Below, in pieces: positions 35,834 to 47,757 of a stretch of DNA of 64,000 nucleotides. Made by a program: the position numbers and the translations under genes. Under the pieces are notes generated by a model. That model made no database searches and was not told where the DNA came from. It saw nothing but the letters and a program-made list of their open reading frames with translations. Within the stretch, counting starts at the first letter, position 1; every line of letters begins with the position of its first letter. This DNA comes from Brachynemurus nebulosus. Its lineage: Eukaryota > Arthropoda > Insecta > Neuroptera > Myrmeleontidae. Where the stretch lies: contig JAPWDM010000008.1 of NCBI GenBank assembly GCA_035578155.1, positions 6,565,847 to 6,629,846 on the forward strand, given 5' to 3'.

Positions 35834-38271
35834 AGGGACCGAGCCTGAACTATAGACGGCAGCACTGGCACCGATAGTGGCGCCTTTATATGTCTAAAAA
35901 TGAAACATATTAATGGTGAATGAGAAATGGGGGAAATAAAAATGAGTGTTACTATGGTATTACTTGATTTGAATTTTTTTTTTTGCTTGTCAGTTAATAA
36001 AAATTAAAAGAACCTGAAGACTTGTTGAGAAAAAAGCAATATATCACCAAATTACACGTACATAAACTCTAATGGGAAATACGGAATTTTTGTTATATTT
36101 CAATAAAAAATGATGCTAAAAATTTAAAATTTTGCATAGAAAATAAGTTAAATCTGTTTAAACATGTATACGAAACTTAAAAATTAATAATTAGAAAATA
36201 CTATACTATCCGGCGTGGAGTTGTTGAAAAAAAGTTAATTCTTGGAGTAAATGAATTATTAATTGAAAATCTGGTGACATCTGATAATGTCGTATTAACT
36301 GAAGCGTGGTAGAAAATCCAAAAATAAAATGAAATCTTATATTAAACAGTAATATAAAATGGAAAAATTGAAATGAACCCAATCTAGTACCGAAGTGTTA
36401 ATTGAAAATTATTTACGGTTCTTTTTAATAGTTAAAATAAATAAAAGCAATAATTTTGAAAGTTTTTTATTATTGTTCTTTTAATTTGTAAAGAAATAAT
36501 TATTTGAAAGTGAAATTTTAAGTCTTAACTGTCGAATACCTTTTGTATAAAATATTAGCAGAATGACTCCTTTTAAAACAACTATAATAAAAGGAAAAAA
36601 ATTCAAACAAATTCAGTTATCGTTAAATAAAAGAAAAAAAAAATTAATTTCTGTAAAGAATTGGTATTTTTTTTTCTGTATATTTCTTCCAAGATGGTAT
36701 CCTTACACTGAAACAATTTTATAAATTTCTTTAGTTTTATTTGTTATAAAACAATCACTATTATGACCTCGATAGCAATCTGATGTCAAACTTATGAACC
36801 CTTCTGGTGAGCATCCAATTAAAAATTTGATTGTGTACTCATTTTTGTACTCTGAGTACATTAATACCTTTTTTGCATTGTGCATTTCAGTACAGTCTAT
36901 GATTATACATGTGTCCAGAAAGTTTTGTTTAAATATTTCACGATGAATTTGGAATATGTAATACAGTTAAAGCTGAATAATACAATACTGTTTTTTTTGT
37001 TTTGTTTTGTTTTTTTTTTTTTTTTTTTTATTTTTTTTTTATTTTATGAGTATAATGAACAATCTTGTTTTTTTGGAAACCTAACCTTTTACTTTCTGTA
37101 ATAGCATTTAAAAAACAACCCTACACATTACATGTAACACCTAGGGGCATATTACGTATGGACTGACTGAGTTACAGCCTAGGGAGGTAGAATTGTAGTG
37201 GCTGCAAGTATTTCTTCAATAAAAAAACGAACAGTAAAGACTAATTGTAAATCTGAATGCTCTTTAAGGCTACAATCAATTTCCCCTCAAAAAATTCTTT
37301 AGGATTTGTAAATACCTCCGTAATACTACGACCCAAATGCGATTGAATTCTTCAATAGAAAGCAACTTGATGGAAAACAGACTATTCGGAGTTACATCAC
37401 AGAAAATAAAAGTTCTTAAGAAAGTAAGAGTATGGTCTAAATAAATGCCTATTCTCAAGAAACGCTTTTTATAACATATTTTAGAGCAAACGTGTGAAGA
37501 AATGCCGATAGTGGGGAGCGACATTTGATTTAAACACCTCACTGGTAACGCCCATTATACTATTATATTTTTCTTCATTTTTTATGGCCTCTAGCCCTTG
37601 AAAACCTGAATAAAGCGTCGTTTCGGAATTAATAACATACGGATCATAACTTCCATCTTTCATTTTATTTTTTGAGGTGATTTTAATGTTAGCCTTACAG
37701 ATTGTATTTAAAGTTTTCTTCACGTTAATATTAACTTGCATTTCCGTATATCTTATCCCATCTATGTTGTTTAAATTACACATAATTTGGATTGACACAT
37801 TCTTCGAAACATTCTTCTGTATGACATCTACTATTATGACTAATTATTACTGGGATATTATCTGCTATGTTAAGTATGTTAAGCATGTTAAACACTTAAT
37901 TCTCTGATTCCGTTATGGGAAGTTGTTTGTACGCAGTTTTGCAATACTAACATCAATATCAATCACATCAGCAAAACGTTTGTACGTTTTTTATACTTAC
38001 TTTTACCAAGAAAATTGGAACAACTTTTAATACAACAATATCTTATTATGAAATTCATACTGATATTAATCCTACAAATAATATTATTTAATTGAAAATT
38101 TAATTATCAGAAAGTGCATTTTAAATATTAGCAAAATTTAATTTGACATTTAATAACATTATAGACAAGATATCCAAAAATTTAAGAATAGTTATGTATA
38201 TCTATGTAATACCCGAAATGCATCGCTAAATCTGACACCAGATGGCAATAATGTCGTCAAGCTCGGTCCCT
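35834..38271. mobile_element. DNA transposon carrying a decayed DDE transposase
   Basis: Inverted ends AGGGACCGAGCCTGA (left) and GCTCGGTCCCT (right), with AT/TATA duplicated at the edges. The minus strand holds the transposase remnant at 36690-37798. The 2-4 bp AT-type flank with a DDE_Tnp_4-like protein suggests an ISL2EU or Harbinger relative; which one is undecided. Confidence 0.6.
36690..37798 (-). pseudogene. DDE (DDE_Tnp_4-like) transposase pseudogene
   Basis: On the minus strand the 36700-36940 frame reads IIIDCTE (first catalytic Asp region), then YSEYKNEYTIKFLIGCSPEG and SDCYRGHNSDCF. This is the familiar order 'VIIDCTE - Y-K-H-N-T-KFLIG - G-S-D' of PIF/Harbinger-type transposases. 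Upstream, 37276-37540 and 37481-37798 are two overlapping shifted frames, one with SGFQGLEAIKNEEKYNSIMG, compatible with the N-terminal part. Poly-T runs (37000-37045), stops and frameshifts break it, and the third acidic residue was not found. Not functional. It is nested in the gene C intron, same strand. Confidence 0.6.
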
Positions 38272-38624
38272 ATATATTTTGATATAATTAAATAGAAAAC
38301 TGTGAACTCTGTCACGCCCATAGAGAATAACACTATGTATATATAGAAGAGCACTCACTTAAATTATAGGATTTTTTCTTAGTAGGTGGTTATTTTGGTA
38401 CTGACTTCAGAGGCACTACACAACATATTTTAAAAAAAATAGTAATTGTACATGGTGCTACTAGCTGATATCTGTCGAATTTACTGTTCACAGAACTTAT
38501 TCTATTATTTTAGAAATTTATAATTTGCATCATTCTACCAATAAATTTTCATTTTTTTCGAATTATTTATGAGTAATTCGTCTATTTTTTTGAGTTCAGT
38601 ATTAAATTTAATAATTTTACTTAA

Positions 38625-39119
38625 CACTATGAGGCCCGAGCACTTTCACAGCAAACTTCCCCGGAAGCCGGCAATATTTGAAAAAAAAAATTTATATAAA
38701 CAAATACATAAAATAAAATGATTCAAACACTGAATAGATTCAATACCTTTCAACATTTACATATGTGTAAAACTGTAAACATACAGTCATAAACGCACAC
38801 ATAAACGTGATATGTACATACTACATAATTATACAATCTACATTCAAATTAGAGACTACATTCAAATCAATTTTATTTAAAAACATAAATTATATTTTTT
38901 ATGCATTTTTTGTTTATCTTAAAATGTTTTATATTTTATACGTACATAGAAACCAAAAGAGTAGTGTGTGTTGGTATGTATTTGTGTGTGTATGTGTTGG
39001 TATGTATGTATCGCACACATAATACGTAACCAACTTACTATCAATTAATCATTGATCGCGGTCGGCCTCTGGGGATGTTTTGTTTGGTTTCGGATGCCGA
39101 AGCCATGGGACTGAAAGTG
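38625..39119. mobile_element. TTAA-flanked MITE (piggyBac-like)
   Basis: 495 bp. Ends CACTATGAGGCCC and GGGACTGAAAGTG (imperfect inverted pair), flanked by TTAA at 38621-38624 and 39120-39123. Its left end matches 7258-7314. Noncoding. Confidence 0.65.
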
Positions 39120-39354
39120 TTAATTATTATTGGAGGTATGTACAATTAACATTTATTACTTTATTTTTATTTGAAAATAATTACTTATTTTATTATCACA
39201 GTAAATTAATTAGAAAATTAGAATATATTTTATCTGTTGCAGAAAAATGGGAGCACACTTGTCAGAAATTAGAATCAGTGATAATGATCTTCTTTTACGA
39301 AATATTTGATTAATGTATAATTTTGAATAAAAATAAATTTACTTGAGTTTTTAA

Positions 39355-40036
39355 ACAAATATATGAGTTTATAATTATTGTATGAGTTTTAAATTTGAAA
39401 AATTGATCAAAATAAAATGCAATTAGGAGAATTTTAGTGGATTATCCTACTAGTAGTAACCTACATTATCGGATAAGGCTAAAGAGTAAAGATAATGGGC
39501 CTACTCGTACCGCACCAAGTCAAAGTGTCTTGCTCTTACTTTTAAGAACATTACACTTGTTTTGAAGAACTTTTGTCTTACTTTGGAGATATTTGTATGT
39601 TCCTGTCTCACTTTCCGTGTTCTTGAGAGAAGGGTGAAGGATATGTACGATGTATACCGAACGCTATTACTGACTATAAACTATGTATGCTACAATCATC
39701 GTATCAAAGTGAGACAGGAACATACAAATATCTCCAAAGTAAGACAAAAGTTCTTCAAAACAAGTGTAATGTTCTTAAAAGTAAGAGCAAGACACTTTGA
39801 CTTGGTGCGGTACGAATAGGCCCTATTATTTATTTAAAGTTATTGTAGTGACATCTCTGTTCTTCTCAAGTGTACTACTCATGATGATTACGACAACGAT
39901 GAGATCTATACCCGATGCCTCCGTTCTCAGTGCCATAGAGAGGTAATAGCAAATGTATAGTGTCAAAAAGATGTATTGAAGTTAGCTATCTTTCAGAAAT
40001 AAAATTCTGGTGTACTTTATCTATGGTCACGCCATA
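39355..40036 (+). repeat. Arm of foldback family F, split by a nested MITE
   Basis: Same sequence as 63425-63752 ('tagtggattatcctacta', 'cattatcggataaggcta', 'agtgacatctctgttct'), interrupted at 39497-39823. Only one arm is present here. Confidence 0.75.
39497..39823. mobile_element. Palindromic MITE (family P1), nested
   Basis: Ends GGGCCTACTCGTACCGCACC and its near-mirror GGTGCGGTACGAATAGGCCC. Arms match the P1 copy at 28775-29050. Insertion into family F is shown by the uninterrupted copy at 63540-63580. Confidence 0.8.
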
Positions 40037-40149
40037 TCGATTTACCGTTAGTCCGTTACCAATAGCAGGGAACAGAGACGTAAGTAGAACAAGCCTTCAT
40101 ATGGAATTTGTCTGCCTAAAAAATATAGTGTAAAAAATGACAGCTAGAT

Positions 40150-40430
40150 GGCAAAACACTATGAATTTATGTCGAGTCCCTATACTAAAATATAGTCCGG
40201 ACATGTCAGCCATTTTTCATCAAAGAATGTCAAAATAATTATCATATGTTTGAGTAAATTGAGTCTTAATAAGTTATAAGTTAAAAAGTTTTAAATTTAA
40301 ATATTTTTTCTAAGTTAAATTACATGGTATTTTTAAAAATATTTAATTTATTTCCAGTTTATTTTTGACGAAACTCTGATGGAAAATGGCAGACTATCAA
40401 AAATCATGTCCTGACTAGCAAAATGCTTGC
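40150..40430. mobile_element. Decayed mariner-type MITE
   Basis: 'gagtccctatactaaaatat' at the left resembles the end at 6332, with loosely mirrored 'gacatg' text at the right (40408). Ends uncertain. Confidence 0.35.
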
Positions 40431-40732
40431 ACTGCCACATAGTAGTTGCCTCTGTGAACTACGTCTCGCCTCAGTCTGAAATTGTCTAAAAAATTAACAC
40501 AGGTTGCGTTTTCTACTTACGTCTATATTCACTGCCAATAGGCAGTCATCTTCAACTTTCAGATTTCAGAATGTACCTGGACTTAAATTTTTTTTTTTCA
40601 AATGTTTCTTTTAACTTCTACACATCAAAAACTATAACAACTACTGTTTTACTTACTGCACATTGAGCAAAAATTGACTATTCGTTCACTCTTTATTTAA
40701 TTAAAAGTTTATAATCCAAATGTAGTACTTAC

Positions 40733-41179
40733 CAATTTTATATTTTGCCCTTGTAAGTCTGTAAGGTTCTTTTGATCCGTCAGGCTATTATTTTCTTGCG
40801 ACAATTTAGTTGATTCAAAAATTTTAGTTTCTGTTGGTGACACTAAATTGGTCTCATTCACTTCAGCTTCCTCCGCTTTAATTTCAGAAGTATGAAAATT
40901 TTCATGGACTGGTGCATTCACTTCATCTTTTACCACTTTAAATTCAAAAGCATGAAAACTTTCATGGTGTGGTTCATTAACTTCATCTTTCTCCACTTTA
41001 ATTTCAACTGTTTGAAAATCTGGGTACACCGGTTCGGCCTGTTCATTCGCTTCATTTTTCTCCACTTTAATTTTAAGTTTACAATCAACTTCATGGGTCG
41101 GCTCATTCGTTTCAACTTTCTCCACTTTAATTTTAAATGTATGAAAACTTTCATGGACCGACTCGACAGGCTTCTCCAT
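40733..41179 (-). CDS. Zinc-finger gene C, exon 1: five acidic repeats
   Basis: ATG at 41179 in the context ATCCAAAATGGAG. 149 codons run to TTG at 40733, then the donor GTAAGT (phase 0). This is the longest exon 1 in the window: five ~20-residue repeats with cores KIKVEKVE, KIKVEKNE, EIKVEKDE, EFKVVKDE and EIKAEEAE. Four keep hydrophobic-K-x-E; the fourth has lost the glutamate (FKVV). The tail with SPTETKIFESTKLSQ and LTDQKN ends NIKL. Charge and lack of hydrophobic core suggest a disordered region. An antisense open frame here merely reflects the repeat codons. Neighbouring POLH starts 2 kb away on the other strand. Confidence 0.82.
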
Positions 41180-43171
41180 TTTGGATTTCCGTTATAACTT
41201 ACAACTTTAGCAATCAACTTGTATGCGTTGTATGCTTTGAACCCTTTGAACTATTTATTCTTTTTGTTTGTATTATGACACCATAGATAAAATACACTAA
41301 AGTGTATCATAGGACATTCGCCAGAAAATTTTGTTAGCCTAGCGTTAGCTAACATTAGGTCTGTTCCCTTACTTTTTTTACCTGCTAATTTCTTCAGGTT
41401 CCTACTCTATGTAGTGGCGATAAAATATGAAAGTAAAGAAACGACTTCCTTCAGTTTACTGAGCTTACTGAATTAAAACAATGTTGACAGCTTTTTGACA
41501 TTTGTCTTAAAGGTTACATCGGTTACTTGTAATTAGAGTCCCTATAAGTAAATAGAGCCGTGACATTTTATGTAGAATATTGAGTATTGGGAAAATTGAA
41601 ATAACAGTAAGTACGGAAAAATTTTGATTTTGCATTGCTGATACAAAACGAATTTCTCCTCTGCAATTTAATTCATTTATTAATTACTTAAGAAAATTAA
41701 AAGACAACAATCAAAAACGATTCAAAAATCATCACACATACATATATTTTATACATAGCTATTTATTTTTTAGTTATCTCCCTTTGCTAAGAACTGTCGG
41801 TGTATGGGTATGTCCGTGTGTGCTTCATGTATGTAGAGGTTTTTACATCGTTCACAGAATACAATATACTTATATATCGTTTTCGTTACTTTACTAATAT
41901 GTAACTATATTCATACTAATACATATATATTTTAATATTGTTGATATATTCATACTAATATTTTCTGTCGTTATAGTTCCATTCGAGAGTAATATCGTAG
42001 TATTATAATATCTAGAATATCTGATATTAGTAATATCTAATATCTGTAAATATTAGTGATATCTTAACGAATACTAATATATTCGTCTCACCACTAACTG
42101 TGTTACACAGTGTCGTTTGTGTTTGCTAATGGAACACGGTCACAGATGAGACAGATCAAACCTACATACAACAATGTGTGATCCAACCTTGGACCACCGC
42201 TACATACATACCGAGTATTACACACACAAACATCCACTACCTTACACATATCAACACAAACTCTAAAGATGTATATAACCTCCCACCTTTCTCTACACAG
42301 GTCTGATGACGTAAAATTCTGATTACAGTCGGAATGCTAACTATCATAATCACAGAATATTCAGAAACAAACTCCGTATCTCTGTACTAGCTTTTTCAAT
42401 GTGGACAGTAGCTTATGTCACAAATGACCTAATTTCTGTCCCCTCCAAACGCACATGTTACAACATAGATCTCGTATCAATGTATGCGTGTGATGTACGA
42501 TTGTACACGCTGTCCGTGGAGGGAGACGGCTACAGTGTATATGTATACCGGTGTTAGAGTACATGCATATTACTATATATGTATTCGCTTATTGTTGAAA
42601 GTGATTGATAACAATCGATCTGAACCCGGCTACAGTTGCTGTGTGACTAATCAGCTTAAGCGGTATCAAGCACACCCAGCACACCCAAGCACGCGGCTAT
42701 CCACAATCTTTTACAAACACGCTTAGGGCTTGATCATAATAGTAGTTTGGCCTCTTGAACACAGTCTTAATGTTTTGATTGCAAGCCCTCTGGTTTGCAA
42801 CGGTGCAAGCTGCGTTAACTAACGTTAGGTTAACAAAATTTTCTAGCGAACGCGCGCGTCCTTGAAAAGTGATTTTAGCGGTTATAATCAAAATGCTTAA
42901 AATTATCTAAAATTACTACGGTATTCAGATTTTGGTCAGAAAGACATAAAAGTTATAAAACTGATAAGGGATAAAATAAGTTTTGTATATTAATTATATT
43001 ATTTAAATTATTTATAAATGTGTATATTATAAGGTATTTTGCTTTTTGGATTTTGAATTCTTTGTAATTCTGATAAATGTGACAAGCTGTCAGGTTTTTA
43101 AATTTCTTACGTTTCTTACGATTTGAATTCACAAGAAGAAATTTCACTAATGAATTTGATCCGTCTAAACT
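41180..43171. other. Intergenic between gene C and POLH (divergent)
   Basis: Divergent upstream regions of both genes. 41536 holds a mariner-MITE end ('agagtccctataag'). 42300-42360 and 42735-42755 match the flanks of the hAT MITE at 45877, so part of this DNA is duplicated in POLH intron 2. A small CG-rich patch (GCGAACGCGCGCG, 42846-42858) lies ~315 bp before the POLH ATG and may belong to its promoter; unproven. Confidence 0.4.
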
Positions 43172-46100
43172 ATGGCCCATTTGGAACGAGTGATCGTTTT
43201 GGTCGATATGGATTGTTTTTATTGTCAAGTTGAAGAAAAATTAAATGCAGAAATCAAAGGCAAACCTATAGCTGTGGTCCAGTACAATGCTTGGCGTGGT
43301 GGCGGGTAAATAAACTATCGTATACAATCTTATAAAAATTGTCAGCTAATAATTTGCTACTGATTTTTTTGCTCGTAGAATTATTGCTGTAAATTATCCG
43401 GCACGAAGTAGAGGTGTAACTCGTCATATGCGTGGAGATGATGCGTTGAAAAAGTGTCCCGACATCGTTTTATGTCAAGTACCCTGCGTTCGTGGCAAAG
43501 CAGATTTAACAAAGTAAGTGTATCATAAATTCAAACAGTGGCGTGCAGTCCATTTTACAGTTTCATATTTCACTAAAGCTAGTGTTTCACATAACATCTA
43601 GATTTTATAAAATTCTAATTTTACGGGGGCGTGGCTTAAATTTTAGTGTAATCCATGGAAGAAGGAAAGGTATATAATATTGTAAAGGAAGGAGCATTAA
43701 GTGAAACACGGTGCTTAAAGAATATAGTTTTGCACCACTAGTAAGACATAAATCTTCTTGATAATAAATAAATACTAACAAAATACATAATCTTGAAGTT
43801 AAATGGGCTAATTCCCAAATTACGTGCCAACGAAAAAATAAAGTTGTCAAATTTTTTATTTTTTTTGATTGATTTAGTATTAAAACAAATAAAAATGACG
43901 ATAAAAGTTTATGCACAGATTTAGTTTTCATTAAAAAATATTAAAAACTTTTTTAACCCATTTTTTATTTATAGGAAAGTTAGGTTATGTTAATATGATT
44001 TTATTATTCCTCTTAGAAATTATATTATTTAGTAATAAATAAATATGATAATAAAATTGTTTGTTTTTCTTTCTAGCATTTCCCTTTGCCCAAATTTAAA
44101 AAAAAAAAGAAAGGAAAATGGGTTATTTACTTACTAAACGCAATTCTTAATATATTAAATTTTAATATTTTTTAACGGAAATTAAACGTGTCCCCCAATT
44201 TTTATCTACTTTTTTACTTGTTTTACTTTCAAATCAATCAAGAAAAACAGAAAAAAACTACAAAATTTCGTTGGCACTTAATTTGGGAAATTGCCGTTAA
44301 ATGTTTATATGCTCATTAATTTTACATAAAAGACACCACTGAAACGAAGTGTCAATTTAACCTGTATTTTAATTTTTACATAATTTTATTTTTTACAATA
44401 TTTTTAAAATTTTTGTCGTTATTATCACATATTTTAAATAAAAAACGAATTCCTTATTTAAGTAGAGTAATTCCTTTTTCGGTATTTCTTTTACTTTGTG
44501 TAATGCCAAAATTAATATTTTTCCGCTTATTATAAACCTGTTTTTTAAATGAAAAATTTAGAAAAATAAACAAATTTTCAATACAAATGTTTGTATTTAT
44601 TGATAAATACAATATTTACTTACCCAAATACTATATTTTTGTAGTATTACGTTTAGTAATATTAATTTAAATTTAATTTTTTGGAGTGGTCGATCTTAGA
44701 CACGTTAAGTCGCGTGTTTCTGTGTCTGTTTACTCTTTTGTTTTTTATTTTTTGTGGTACATTCAAAGGAATCTACGTATTCATTCTAACATATCATATT
44801 ATATTATATCTTGCCTCTCTCTTAACAGATAGTCTCCATCCATATTCTTCTATAATTCTATATCAATGGTTTTGAGGCCTCAAGAAACCAATATGTCTCG
44901 AACGCGATAACTCTCGAATGAAGCATCCAATTTTTATGAAATTTGGTGGAAAGGTCAAAAGTCCCAAAAACTTTGATGAGTTCGTTAGTCAGATACGTCC
45001 AATTTTTCGAAGCCAAAATTTTGGCTGTTTTTCGCCATTTTTAGTGGTTTTTTGCAAAATTTGGCCAGATTGAAAAAAATTTTCCCACCATCGAAGAGCG
45101 TAAAAAAAATTCATAAGCTTTTAAACCATTTTTCTGAGTGAGCTAGTTTTCGAGAAATATTAAGAAGTTTCTGACTTTCTTTACTATAATTATAAGCTTC
45201 ATCGTTATCATTACAGTAACAATATTTATGTCAGTATCATTTTTCAAAATAAAAATTAACTAACTTTTCAAGAATACGTCATTACCGATTTTGAAAATTT
45301 GTTTACTGTTAGAGAGCTAAACTATTTTAGATCGATACAAGTTATATTATATGAGATCTGCCATGATCCGGAGGTTCCAGAAGAGTCAAAAATAAAACTA
45401 CCCAACCGATTTTGAAAATGTTTACACCTTTAAAAAGTTAAATTCTTTTTAATGCAAATATGCTATACTATATGATATCCGTTAGGATCCTGGCGACCCA
45501 GAAGCATCAAAAATTAACTACTCAACCCATTTTCAAAATTTTTTCACTGTTAGCATAGAACACTAGAAGCAAAATAAAAAGAGTGTAGCTCGCTTGGTGT
45601 CATTTGTTGGTCTGTCACAACTTAAGGCATTTAGTCAGGCGGTGTAGGTCACAGAATACACTACGATTGTTATGTATTGTAATACCATTATTGTTTGAGC
45701 TGCACGTTGGTCTATCTGATAATACGTGTTTTGTAGTTGTGTGTGTGAATACGCACACAGAAGCAAATATCAAACCAACACCACTACAAACAGTGTGTAC
45801 CCACACAACATAGTCTTGCGAAGTGGGGAGGATTTTACGTCACTTTTCTGCTACACTCGGAATACTAACTATCATACAGGGGCGTAGCTACCGCCGTATC
45901 AGCTGTATCAATGATATGGGGCCCCCGGGCTACAGAGGCCCCTAACGTGCGTAAGCAAAAATTAGTAAAATGTTATCTACAATGTTACTTAATCTCGTGC
46001 TTCCCGGCAAAAAAACATATTAAAAAACACATTAAAAATTTTCGATTCAAGTCCCATATTTGCCTATATAGAGTTTTCACTTCAGAAATGACAAAAGTCA

Positions 46101-47679
46101 AAAAAGCAATCTCTTTATTTTCCGGGTTAAGCGTGCGCCCCAAAGTTGGCAACATGCGTAACTTCAAAAATGTAAACTTAACCGCATCGATGCAGCATCA
46201 TGACTTTTCTGATACGTCTAATACTACATGATGCGCTGCTGATGCTCTCTTGAAATTTGATGCACATTAGATGTTTTTAAATTCATAAAATTACCTAAGG
46301 ACTTCGATGGGACAGGAACGGCTATCAGACATGTCACTATTGCCTATGGAGGCAGAAATTTTAGGAAAACTGAAACCGTCTTCAGCTATAGATGATTTAA
46401 TAAATTAATTTGCCGAAAAAAAGGCGAGAAAAGTGTATATTTAATTTGAATTGTTTGTCGAACTCAATTTCTAGGAGGAAGCGATAACTTATAATCAATA
46501 AATGTTTATTTTTAAAACTAATTTTGATGCAGGGCCCCTCCAAGGCACGCTACGTCACTGCTATAATAATAGTAGTTTGGCCCCGTGACTGTTAGAGAGC
46601 TTTTTTGTCAATTAGATGAGTATTTTGAGAATAAATCGAATGACAATGCTCGAAAAAATTCAGTCTGTATAAATTTTTCATAATTGAAATTCGTTTTAGA
46701 TATCGTGAAGCCGGTAAGGATGTTGCCGAGGTGCTCCATAAATTTACACGTCTATTGGAACGAGCGTCAATCGATGAAGCGTACATGGATATTACGGAAA
46801 CGGTGAATAATCGTTTAAAAGAATATGATAAAGAGATTACCGGCAATGATTTGCCTACCACATATATTTACGGCTGTGATAAAGATGAATATTTATATAA
46901 TATGTATAATAATAGTATTGATATCGAATCCAATTTAAAACTGATTATGGGGGCGTTAATTGTTGAAGAAATTCGAGCGGCCGTTAAAAAAGAAACAGGT
47001 ATTTCGATTTACATATTTGTTATCATTATATATCGCCTTTTAAATTTGCCCCATCGAAACGGGAAATTCTTTTTTGATCTAATTATATAATTAGAGAGAG
47101 AAAAATTAAAAACATCAAAAAAGGAAAAAAATTTTGCTGCGCTAGCTTCGTTTAGCTACCATTTTATTATCGGCTGTATGTATTATAGGCGCAAGCTAAA
47201 AAGAACTTTTTTATCTATATCTGCATTTATCCTTGTCTATTATATTGATACATAGAAGTTTACTCATTCACTCACATAAAAACATAATTACTTGGTTTGG
47301 TTCGTAACTATGGAAATAATACAATTTGTGTTCCCCTCACCTCAGTTTCTGGAGGTCTTTTGAGCTTGCGCCCATAATACGTATAGCTCTTATTTGATCC
47401 AAGATACAACTTTCAGACGCTAGAGTTGCTAGCGCTAATTTATAACAAAGACGGTTAAATCTATTTTACCGACCTTGGATTTACAGATCTGCCGTGACAA
47501 AAAGAACCCGATATCTTATCTCTATACTTTGATCTATCCTTTTTTTCAGTTTGTCTTTTAGCGAATTTCCAGAATGGAAATTCAGCTATTACAGTAGGTC
47601 TCATGACGGGACTTGAGCCCGGGACTATGGCAAAAATTTGTTTTGAGGTCCCTAGAAACCGAAAATAATATTCACTAAA

Positions 47680-47757
<78 letters not shown>

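Noticed and set aside
37276..37798. Independent host genes on the minus strand
   Set aside because: Overlapping, shifted frames inside a transposon; better explained as broken transposase.
40892..41217. Open frames antisense or frame-shifted to gene C exon 1 (repetitive F/H/N-rich or K/R-rich)
   Set aside because: Shadows of the repeated codons of exon 1.
45604..45813. Small protein in POLH intron 2
   Set aside because: Lies in a repeat-derived segment, open on both strands, no conserved features.
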